Origin: UBA11373 sp046714175
GTDB lineage: Bacteria > Actinomycetota > Acidimicrobiia > Spongiisociales > UBA11373
Assembly: GCA_046714175.1 (NCBI GenBank)
Contig: JBKKBI010000025.1
Location: 1-25,470 of the forward strand
DNA: 25,470 nt
Reading direction: 5' to 3'
Position 1 is the stretch's first letter. Every line of letters begins with the position of its first letter. Below, piece after piece: positions 8,080-15,070 of this stretch. Below the pieces are notes generated by a model, which had not been told where the DNA came from, searched no databases, and saw only the letters and a program-made list of their open reading frames with translations. Made by a program: the position numbers and the translations under genes.

Positions 8080-9246
8080 ATGAGAGTCCTCCACACCTCC
8101 GACTGGCATGTAGGAAAACGGTTGGAGCGGCATGACCGGATGGACGACCACGCCGCGGTGATCGATGAGGTGGTCGCCATCGCGGAGGCCGAGGATGCCG
8201 ACCTGGTGCTGCACTCCGGCGACCTGTTTGATCGCCAGTTGCCGCCGGTGGAGGCGTTGCGCATCGGGCTGGGCGGCCTGGTGCGTCTCACCGCCGCGGG
8301 CCGGCGGCCGGTGGTGGTGGTCGCCGGCAACCACGACTCTCCAGAGCTCTTCGACACCCTGGCTCCGTTTCTCGCTCCCTTCGGGGTGCATCTGGTCGGC
8401 AAGATCCGGCCGCCCGACGAGGGGGGGGTACTCCGCCTCGACACCGCGGCAGGCCCCGCCCACATTGCCGGGTTTCCGTTTTTGCGCGCCGCCCAGGTGG
8501 TGGACTTCATGGCCGCCACGGACCGGTGGTACGGCGAGTATGCCGACCGCGTGCGCCGGGTTACCGAGGCCTACGCCAATGCCTTGAGCGCTCCGGCGGG
8601 ACGCGGGGAGGCCACTTTTCTGGTCGGCCATTTCATGGTGGGGGGGGTAAAGATCGATACCGCCGGACCGCGCGGCGAACGGGACCTGCACATCGGGCAG
8701 GCGTACGCCGCCACCGAGGCCGCGGTCCCGGCCACCATCGACTACGTCGCCCTTGGTCACATCCACGCCCCGCAGCCGGTGCCGGGCGCCCTGGTTCCCG
8801 CCGAGTACGCCGGTTCGCTGCTACAGCTCGACTTCGGGGAGTCGGGCGAGACGAAACGGGTGGTGCTGGTCACGACGGGAGGGGGCGGGCCGGCATCGGT
8901 GCGCTCGATTCCCTTGCGGCGGGGACGGCGGCTGATGCGGGCTGGCGGACCCTGGGAGGACATCGCGGCGCGAACCGATCTCGACGATGCCTTTCTCGAC
9001 CTGACGGTGACGACCGCTGGGCCTGAACCCGACCTGGTGGAGCGCGCCCGGACCCGTTTCCCGCTGGTCGTGAAGGTGCGCGCCGAGTATCCCCGCGCCA
9101 CCGCGCCGCGCCGCATGACATCAGGGCGGCCCTGGGACGAGCTGTATGCGGAGTATCACGCTGAGGCGCATGTGTCGCCTCCCGCAGAGGGACTCATCGC
9201 CCTATTCGAGGAGATCCGGGAGGAGGTGAGCGATGCGTCCCCGTGA
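8080..9246 (+). CDS. sbcD: SbcD/Mre11-family DNA exonuclease subunit
   Basis: This 388-residue metallophosphoesterase is the nuclease subunit of the SbcCD (Mre11-Rad50) complex, which processes hairpins and blocked DNA ends. The five phosphoesterase motifs are visible: DWHVG (D8, H10), GDLFD (D48), GNHD (N84, H85), GHF (H184) and GHIH (H227, H229). The C-terminal ~120 residues correspond to the capping and Rad50-binding region. The ATG at 8080 starts directly at the conserved MRVLHTSDWH; the frame is open upstream, but only within herA. Its stop overlaps the sbcC start by 14 nt. No Shine-Dalgarno sequence or -10 element is evident in the 50-nt gap after herA. Confidence 0.95.
   Translation: MRVLHTSDWHVGKRLERHDRMDDHAAVIDEVVAIAEAEDADLVLHSGDLFDRQLPPVEALRIGLGGLVRLTAAGRRPVVVVAGNHDSPELFDTLAPFLAPFGVHLVGKIRPPDEGGVLRLDTAAGPAHIAGFPFLRAAQVVDFMAATDRWYGEYADRVRRVTEAYANALSAPAGRGEATFLVGHFMVGGVKIDTAGPRGERDLHIGQAYAATEAAVPATIDYVALGHIHAPQPVPGALVPAEYAGSLLQLDFGESGETKRVVLVTTGGGGPASVRSIPLRRGRRLMRAGGPWEDIAARTDLDDAFLDLTVTTAGPEPDLVERARTRFPLVVKVRAEYPRATAPRRMTSGRPWDELYAEYHAEAHVSPPAEGLIALFEEIREEVSDASP
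9221..9228 (+). promoter_or_regulatory. Strong Shine-Dalgarno of sbcC inside the end of sbcD
   Basis: AGGAGGTG lies 4 nt before the ATG at 9233. It is the best ribosome-binding site in the window and fixes the sbcC start inside sbcD. It contrasts with the apparently leaderless first genes of the operons here. Confidence 0.75.
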
Positions 9247-11755
9247 GCTCACGGTGCGGGGCTTCCGCTCCTTTGCCGACGAGACCACCTTCGACTTCTC
9301 CGGCAGGACTCTGATCGGAATCGTCGGCCCGATCGGATCGGGCAAGTCATCGATCCTCGATGCGGTGTGTTTTGCACTTTACGGCAAGACCCCGCGCGTC
9401 GAAGGTGCCACCAAGTCCCTCATCAACCAGCGCCGCGATGCGCTTCATGTCGCGCTTGTCTTCGACGTCGATGGCGTGCGCTGGCGCGCAGTGCGAGCCC
9501 TGCGCCGCAACGGGGCCTCGGCGCACACCCTCTACCGCGTGGACGAAGATGGCGAACACGAGGTGGCCGACAAGGCGCGGGAAGTCACGGAACGCATCAC
9601 CGCGCTTCTGGGCATGGAATTCGAAGCCTTCCGGCGCTCGGTGCTGCTGGCGCAAAACCAGTTCGCCGCCTTTCTCGATGCCACCGGCACCGAGCGCAAC
9701 CAGGTGCTCAAGGGGGTGTTCGGTTTCGACCGGCTCGATTCCATGCGAGACATCGCCCGGGGACGGCTCGACGTGATCGGAATGTCGCTGCAACATCTCG
9801 CCGCGCGCCGTGCCTCCGCCGAGGCAGATCGCCGCCGATTGGAGACGGTGAGCAAGGATCTGGTTGCTGTCGACGCCCGAGCCCGCACGCTGGAGGGTCT
9901 GCGGGAGAGCGTGATGCAGGCCGAGGCGGCATTGCGCACCGCTGCAGCTGGCGTGGCCGCCGCCTCCGAAGAGATCAAGGGCCTCGATGCGCTCGGTGCG
10001 CGGATCCCCGCCCATGCCGACACCGCGGCGCGCTTCGCCGCCGCCACCGGCGCCGGCCAGCGCCTTGCCATCGCCGAGGGGGCCGTGGCCGCATCGGTCG
10101 CCGCCGTAGGCGCGGCCGTGGCCGCAGCCGAAGCCCTGGTGGCCGAGCGGGGTGGGACCAGTGCCCTCGAGGCGGCCGGTGACGCGGTCACCCGTTTGGA
10201 GGCGCTCCGTGGCGGATCGGTCGCCGCGGTGGATCGTGCAGAGCGGGCCCGTGCCGAGGCGGTCGCGGCCGAGGCGCAGGCCGCGACCGCACGCCACAGT
10301 CTCACGACCGTGACCGAGGCAGCAGCGGCGGCCTCGGTGGTGGCCGCCAGCGCCGCCGCCACCGCCACCGAGGTCCGGGCCAGGCTGCATGCGGCGCACG
10401 AGGCCGATCGCGCCGCGGCCATTCGCGCCACTCTGCAGCGTGGCGAACCGTGCCCGGTTTGCAGCCAGGTGGTCTCCGAGATCCCCTCCGCCTCCGGGCC
10501 GGTAGCACTGGCTCCCATCGAACAGGAGGCGGCCGCCGCCGAGGCGGCCGCGGGGGGAGGACGCGAGGCGTTGGCGGCCGCCGAGTCCCAGGTCGCCGCC
10601 GCACAGGCGCGCGTTGTGGTGGTCGAAGAGAGGGCTCCGGGACTCGCCGCCGCCGCAGCCGACGCCACCGCCGAGGCCGCCGCCACGGTTGCCGCGGTCT
10701 CCGCCCTCGAGGCGGACCTCGCCTCCCGACTCGGGGCTGGAGACCCGGCGCAGTTGCTCGCCGATGTGCGTGCTCGCATCGCGGAGGCGGAGCGGGCGGT
10801 GCGCGGCGCCCGGGCTGCCGAGGCCGCCGCGCGCAAAGAGCGCGATGCGGCCGCCGCCGATCGTGATGGCGCGCGCGCCGGACTCGATCGGCTGCGAACC
10901 GAGCTGGCCACGATCGCAGGCCGCATCGGAGTCGACCTGGACTTCGGCGACGACGCGTCGACAGTCGAAGCGGGGTTGAAGGCATTGCGCAGTGACTGGT
11001 TGCAGCGACACGCTGCTGCCACCGAGGCAGGGACAATGGCGGGGCGCGAGGCGGATGCGGCGCGGGCGGCGCGAGCCGACCTGATGGAAAAGGCCGGGTT
11101 GGCGGCGACAGACGACATCGTCGAGATCACCACGGAGGCGATGCGGGAGCGCACCGCACTCGAGACCGAGATCCGCTTGCTGGAGCGCAACCTTGCCGAA
11201 CTCCAGGGTCTGGGTGCGGAGGAGGCGGCGGCCGTCTCTCGGCGGACACTACTGGACCGGCTGCACGGCGACCTCGCACCGTCGAAGTTCCTCGAATTCG
11301 TGCTCGACGAGCGGCGCCGGGTGCTCGCCGATCTTGCCGGGGTCCATTTCGAGACTCTCAGTGCGGGCCGATACCGGTTCAGCGACGACGGCGAGTTCGA
11401 TGTCGTCGATCTCGCCGCGGCGGACCAGGTGCGTCCGGCCACCTCTCTCAGCGGTGGAGAGAGCTTTCTGGCTTCGCTGGCGCTCGCTCTGGCCCTTGCA
11501 GAGATCGTCGCCCGTGAGGGCAGCCGGCTCGACTCGTTCTTTCTCGACGAGGGATTTGGCAGCCTCGATGCCGAGCACCTGGATCTGGCGATCGATGGAG
11601 TCGAGCGGTTGGTAGCCGCCGGTGGGGACCGGCTGGTGGTCGTGGTCAGCCATGTCCCGGCCCTTCGGGAGCGTTTCGAGGACCTGATCGTCCTCGACCG
11701 CGACACGGTGACCGGGGTCACCCGGGTCGTCTCCGGATCGGGCGTGGCTTCGTGA
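9233..11755 (+). CDS. sbcC: SbcC/Rad50-family SMC-like ATPase
   Basis: SbcC is the ATP-driven clamp subunit that tethers DNA ends and controls SbcD. This 840-residue copy shows Walker A GPIGSGKSS (32-40), the Q-loop region VLLAQNQFAAFL, a zinc-hook CPVC (407-410), signature LSGGES (739-744), Walker B FFLDEGFGSLD (D772, E773), and the switch histidine in VVVVSHVP. The arms between about 190 and 690 are coiled coil of extreme alanine content (many AAA and AEA steps). The length is nearer to archaeal Rad50 than to the ~1050 residues of E. coli SbcC. It overlaps sbcD by 14 nt and the racemase gene by 4 nt (GTGA). Confidence 0.95.
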   Translation: MRPRELTVRGFRSFADETTFDFSGRTLIGIVGPIGSGKSSILDAVCFALYGKTPRVEGATKSLINQRRDALHVALVFDVDGVRWRAVRALRRNGASAHTLYRVDEDGEHEVADKAREVTERITALLGMEFEAFRRSVLLAQNQFAAFLDATGTERNQVLKGVFGFDRLDSMRDIARGRLDVIGMSLQHLAARRASAEADRRRLETVSKDLVAVDARARTLEGLRESVMQAEAALRTAAAGVAAASEEIKGLDALGARIPAHADTAARFAAATGAGQRLAIAEGAVAASVAAVGAAVAAAEALVAERGGTSALEAAGDAVTRLEALRGGSVAAVDRAERARAEAVAAEAQAATARHSLTTVTEAAAAASVVAASAAATATEVRARLHAAHEADRAAAIRATLQRGEPCPVCSQVVSEIPSASGPVALAPIEQEAAAAEAAAGGGREALAAAESQVAAAQARVVVVEERAPGLAAAAADATAEAAATVAAVSALEADLASRLGAGDPAQLLADVRARIAEAERAVRGARAAEAAARKERDAAAADRDGARAGLDRLRTELATIAGRIGVDLDFGDDASTVEAGLKALRSDWLQRHAAATEAGTMAGREADAARAARADLMEKAGLAATDDIVEITTEAMRERTALETEIRLLERNLAELQGLGAEEAAAVSRRTLLDRLHGDLAPSKFLEFVLDERRRVLADLAGVHFETLSAGRYRFSDDGEFDVVDLAAADQVRPATSLSGGESFLASLALALALAEIVAREGSRLDSFFLDEGFGSLDAEHLDLAIDGVERLVAAGGDRLVVVVSHVPALRERFEDLIVLDRDTVTGVTRVVSGSGVAS

Positions 11756-12870
11756 CCGGGCCTCTGCAGGGTTTGCGCGTCGTCGAGATCGGTTCGATCG
11801 GTCCAGGACCGTTCGCCGCCATGATGCTGTCTGACTTGGGGGCGACCGTGGTGCGGGTGGAACGGCCCGACTCGGCGAGAGGCATGAGCGGCGACCCCTT
11901 GCTACGGGGGAGAGCGGCGACCCTGGCCATCGATCTCAAACACGCCGCCGGGGCCGAGTTGGTTCTACGCCTCGCCGCAGGAGCCGACATTCTCATCGAG
12001 GGGTTTCGCCCCGGTGTGGCCGAGCGGCTCGGCATCGGACCCGACCCTTGCCTGCAGCGCAATCCCCGGCTGGTCTATGGCCGCATGACCGGATGGGGCC
12101 AGACCGGCCCACGAGCCGCCGAGTCCGGACATGACATCGATTACATCGCGGTCGCCGGGGCGCTACACCCGATCGGGGCGAGCGAGGTGGTGCCGCCGCC
12201 CCCGCTCAACCTCGTGGCCGACTTCGGTGGTGGTGGCATGCTGCTGGTAGCGGGTGTCCTCGCGGCTTTGGTGGAGCGAGAACGATCGGGGTCGGGACAG
12301 GTCGTGGATGCGGCGATGGTGGATGGCGCCGCCTTGCTGATGGCGATGCACCATGGGCTTCTCGGGGCCGGACTGTGGAGCGAGGCTCGCGGCGACAATC
12401 TGCTCGACGGCGGCGCCCCGTTCTATCGGTGTTACCGCACCGCCGACGATCGATTCGTCGCCGTTGGCGCCCTCGAGCCGCAGTTCTTCGCCGACCTTCT
12501 CGATGGTCTCGGCATCGATGGCGGGAAACTTCCTGCCCAGTACGACCGCAGCGGGTGGCCGCAATGGCACGAGCACCTGGAGGCGGTCTTCGCCACCAGG
12601 ACCCGGGCGGAGTGGACCGCAGCCTTCGCCGGAAGCGATGCCTGCGTGGCGCCGGTTCTCACTCCATCCGAAGCGCCCCTCGATCCGCACCTGCGTCACC
12701 GGGGCACGTTCGTCACCGTATCGGGCGTGCCGCAACCCGCACCGGCCCCGCGCTTCTCGCGCTCCCAACCGGCGTTTCCTGATGATGGTCATCGTCGGTC
12801 CCCGGAGGCGGTGCTCGCCGATTTCGGGCTCGGCACCGCGGACACTCGATCGGCGCTCACCGGGACCTGA
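11752..12870 (+). CDS. Alpha-methylacyl-CoA racemase-like CoA-transferase family III protein
   Basis: This 372-residue protein resembles the racemase that interconverts 2R and 2S 2-methylacyl-CoA esters during branched-chain or sterol side-chain degradation. The N-terminal LQGLRVVEIGSIGPGPFAAM with DLGATVVRVERP is the family III CoA-transferase signature. The catalytic residues known for the Mycobacterium tuberculosis racemase appear at matching positions: H127 in SGHDIDY, D157 in LVADFGGG and E242 in GALEP. Because these are kept, a racemase is more likely than a formyl- or succinyl-CoA transferase. The GTG start overlaps the sbcC stop, placing a metabolic enzyme as the last gene of a DNA-repair operon. 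No biochemical link is apparent, so the coupling may simply reflect compaction. Confidence 0.88.
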   Translation: MTGPLQGLRVVEIGSIGPGPFAAMMLSDLGATVVRVERPDSARGMSGDPLLRGRAATLAIDLKHAAGAELVLRLAAGADILIEGFRPGVAERLGIGPDPCLQRNPRLVYGRMTGWGQTGPRAAESGHDIDYIAVAGALHPIGASEVVPPPPLNLVADFGGGGMLLVAGVLAALVERERSGSGQVVDAAMVDGAALLMAMHHGLLGAGLWSEARGDNLLDGGAPFYRCYRTADDRFVAVGALEPQFFADLLDGLGIDGGKLPAQYDRSGWPQWHEHLEAVFATRTRAEWTAAFAGSDACVAPVLTPSEAPLDPHLRHRGTFVTVSGVPQPAPAPRFSRSQPAFPDDGHRRSPEAVLADFGLGTADTRSALTGT

Positions 12871-12932
12871 CAGCCGACAACCTCCCCAGAGACGCGCTCG
12901 GGAACACGTCCGGGAGCCCGAGACGGTGACGG

Positions 12933-12938
12933 TACGAT
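12933..12938 (+). promoter_or_regulatory. Probable -10 element of ychF (leaderless)
   Basis: TACGAT ends 8 nt before the GTG at 12947. The 76-nt gap after the racemase gene otherwise shows nothing recognisable. The spacing suggests the mRNA starts at the start codon, and helps prefer 12947 over the in-frame GTG at 12926. Confidence 0.45.
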
Positions 12939-12946
12939 CAGCGACA

Positions 12947-14020
12947 GTGGCGCGCGTCGGCATCCTCGGTCTCCCCAACGTCGGCAAGACGACGCTGTTC
13001 AACGCGTTGACCGGATTGAGCGCGCCGACGGCCCCACATCCCTTTTCCACCACCGAACCGAATGTCGGGGTTGCCCGGGTCCCAGACGATCGCCTCGATC
13101 GCGCCGCCGCCCTGGAGAAATCGGCCAAGGTGGTCCACGCCACGCTTGACCTCCTCGATGTCCCGGCGATGTCGCCGGGGAGCACCGGATTCGGAGCCCA
13201 GTTCTTCGGCCGGCTGCGGGAGATGGAGGCGCTGGCAGTCGTACTGCGAGCCTTCGGCTCCGACTCCGTGTCCGATGCCGAGTCGGGGGCGGATCCAGTC
13301 GTCCAGGCGGAGACGCTCTTGCTGGAGTTGACGCTGGCCGACGCCGAAGTGTTTTCGCGGCGAGCAGGCAAGGCGGGACGGGAGGCGACCGGTGACGCCT
13401 CGAAGCGCCTGGGGGCGGAGGCGATCGCCAAGGCGGCGGCCCTGCTCGGCGAGGGGATTCCGCTGCGGGCGGCATCGTGGAGTGAGGCCCAGCTGGAAGC
13501 ATTCCGCGACCTGGCTCCTCTCACCATGAAGCCCGCGGTGTGGGTGGTCAATGTCGGGGAGGATGTGGTGGCGCCGGAGGCTCTGGAAGCCGCGGTGGCG
13601 GCGGTGGTCCCCGCCGTGGACATCGTGGTGGTCGTATCCGCTCTGATCGAAGAGGAGGCCTCCCGGCTGGAACCAGCCGATCGCGCCGAGCTGTATCAGG
13701 GTCTCGGCCTGGGAGAAGGCGCTCTGGCGCGGGTGGTCCGCGCCACCTACGACGCCCTGGGTCTGATCTCGTTCTTCACCGTTGGTCCCAAGGAGTCGCG
13801 GGCATGGACGGTCCGCCGGGGGGCCTCTGCTCCGGAAGCCGCAGGGAAGATCCATAGCGATCTCGAGCGGGGTTTCATTCGCGCCGAGGTTGCTGCCATC
13901 GACGCCGTGCTCGCCGCCGGCGGCTGGGATGCCGCCAAGGCCGCGGGCAAGGTGCGCCTCGAAGGCAAGGAGTACAAGGTCGTCGAGGGCGACGTGCTGG
14001 TGGTGCGCTTTTCGGTGTGA
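12947..14020 (+). CDS. ychF: YchF/OLA1-family ribosome-binding ATPase
   Basis: YchF is an Obg-related P-loop NTPase that prefers ATP, binds ribosomes and modulates translation and stress responses. The 357-residue product starts with ARVGILGLPNVGKTT (P-loop G8 to T16), followed by APHPFSTTEPNVGV, the conserved YchF switch region. The specificity motif reads NVGE (N202, E205) instead of NKxD, as expected for an ATP-preferring YchF. The C-terminal TGS domain is clear (LISFFTVGPKESRAWTV and the segment around GKIHSDLERGFIRAEV). The GTG at 12947 is chosen because family members begin 2-3 residues before the VGI strand; the in-frame GTG at 12926 would add seven residues. Confidence 0.93.
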   Translation: MARVGILGLPNVGKTTLFNALTGLSAPTAPHPFSTTEPNVGVARVPDDRLDRAAALEKSAKVVHATLDLLDVPAMSPGSTGFGAQFFGRLREMEALAVVLRAFGSDSVSDAESGADPVVQAETLLLELTLADAEVFSRRAGKAGREATGDASKRLGAEAIAKAAALLGEGIPLRAASWSEAQLEAFRDLAPLTMKPAVWVVNVGEDVVAPEALEAAVAAVVPAVDIVVVVSALIEEEASRLEPADRAELYQGLGLGEGALARVVRATYDALGLISFFTVGPKESRAWTVRRGASAPEAAGKIHSDLERGFIRAEVAAIDAVLAAGGWDAAKAAGKVRLEGKEYKVVEGDVLVVRFSV

Positions 14021-14031
14021 GGGGCCTCGGT

Positions 14032-14037
14032 TAGCCT
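14032..14037 (+). promoter_or_regulatory. Possible -10 element of dtd (leaderless)
   Basis: TAGCCT ends 8 nt before the dtd ATG at 14046, in the 25-nt gap after ychF. The gene could also be read from the ychF transcript, but no Shine-Dalgarno sequence is seen, so a separate leaderless message is plausible. Confidence 0.4.
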
Positions 14038-14045
14038 CGTCTCCG

Positions 14046-14495
14046 ATGCGATGCGTGCTGCAGAGGGTGGCGTCGGCCCGGGTCGAGGTCGACGGGGTGG
14101 TCGTCGGCGAGATCGGCCCCGGCCTGCTCGCCCTCGTGGGGGTGGGGGCCGCGGACGATGCGGGCACCGCCGATCGCCTCGCCGACACCATCACCAAGAT
14201 GCGCATCTTCGCCGACGGCGAGGGCAGGATGAATCTGGCCGTCGGGGATGTCGGCGGGGCGGTGCTCGTTGTCAGCCAGTTCACGCTCGTCGCCGACACG
14301 TCGCGCGGGCGGAGGCCGTCATTCACCGCCGCGGCCCCACCTGACCATGCGGCCGCTCTCGTCGCTCGAGTCGTCGCCGCCATCGCCGGCACCGGGATCC
14401 CCGTGGCCTCCGGTCGCTTTGGGGCGCGCATGCTGGTGTCGCTGGTCAACGATGGGCCGGTGACCATCGTGGTCGAACAGCCGCCGGCCGCCTAG
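14046..14495 (+). CDS. dtd: D-aminoacyl-tRNA deacylase
   Basis: Dtd hydrolyses D-amino acids (and glycine mischarged on tRNA-Ala) from tRNA, protecting translation. This 149-residue protein has the family length and the two active-site motifs: SQFTL (77-81) and NDGPVT (135-140), the cross-subunit proline motif in bacterial form. The N terminus MRCVLQRVASARVEVDG is canonical and decides the start. Its TAG stop (14493-14495) overlaps the stop of the convergent PlsY gene within the palindrome CTAG. Confidence 0.96.
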   Translation: MRCVLQRVASARVEVDGVVVGEIGPGLLALVGVGAADDAGTADRLADTITKMRIFADGEGRMNLAVGDVGGAVLVVSQFTLVADTSRGRRPSFTAAAPPDHAAALVARVVAAIAGTGIPVASGRFGARMLVSLVNDGPVTIVVEQPPAA

Positions 14496-15070
14496 GTCTT
14501 CTCCCTTCCCAAGTCGGCGAAGAACTTGGGGGCGACCACGACCACGACGCCGATTGCGAACCAGACCAGCCGGTCGTCGGGGGCGATTCCCCAACCCATG
14601 GCGAGATCGTGCGCCGCCCAGACGGTGGCGCCGACGAGGAGGGTCGCCAGGCCGATCAGGCTTCCGGCAGCGGTTCCCAGGGCACGCGACGCCACCCCCA
14701 GGATCGGCGCCACCACTGCGGCTCCCACCGGCCAGATCACCAGGACCGTGCCCCCGGCCACACCCAGTCCCTTGCCGCCGCGAAGCCGAAACCACGGATT
14801 GCGCACCTGGCCCAGCACCGCGGCGACCGCGGCTGCCGCGGCGCCTCCCTGATCCGCCACCGCCCAGCCGAGCAGCGCCGCCGCGCCACCCTTCACTAGA
14901 TCGGCGGCGAGCACCGCTACCCCCAGGCCCTTGCCGCCGACTCGCAACGCGTTGGCGGCGCCGGGATTGCCGGTACCACGACGACGCAGATCGATCCCGC
15001 GGCTGCGGGCCAAGAAGTCGGCGGTAGGAAGGGAACCGAGCAGGTATCCGCCCAGGATGGCGGTGATCAC
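14492..15070 (-). CDS. Divergent PlsY-like glycerol-3-phosphate acyltransferase
   Basis: PlsY is a membrane enzyme that acylates glycerol-3-phosphate from acyl-phosphate, the first step of phospholipid synthesis. This 192-residue, multi-helix protein keeps PlsY motif 1 in altered form (GTGNPGAANALR, 32-43) and the glycine-rich GGKG motif (98-101). It deviates in several ways: the normally conserved GH before motif 2 is GQ (Q88), motif 2 reads GGKGLGVAGG rather than GGKGVATTLG, and the C-terminal HR-N-I-RL-G-E motif is missing. It may be an inactive or altered-specificity paralogue. The GTG start at 15070 overlaps the AdnB-like stop (GTGA); a longer frame upstream lies inside that gene and is less likely. 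Confidence 0.75.
   Translation of the reverse strand: MITAILGGYLLGSLPTADFLARSRGIDLRRRGTGNPGAANALRVGGKGLGVAVLAADLVKGGAAALLGWAVADQGGAAAAAVAAVLGQVRNPWFRLRGGKGLGVAGGTVLVIWPVGAAVVAPILGVASRALGTAAGSLIGLATLLVGATVWAAHDLAMGWGIAPDDRLVWFAIGVVVVVAPKFFADLGREKT

Noticed and set aside
9347..11721. Long minus-strand open frames opposite sbcC (up to 729 codons)
   Set aside because: Their proteins are low-complexity Ser/Arg/Ala-rich shadows of the alanine-rich coding strand; no domain is visible.
12926..12949. GTG at 12926 as the ychF start
   Set aside because: It precedes the likely -10 element and adds seven residues not expected in the family; 12947 fits better.
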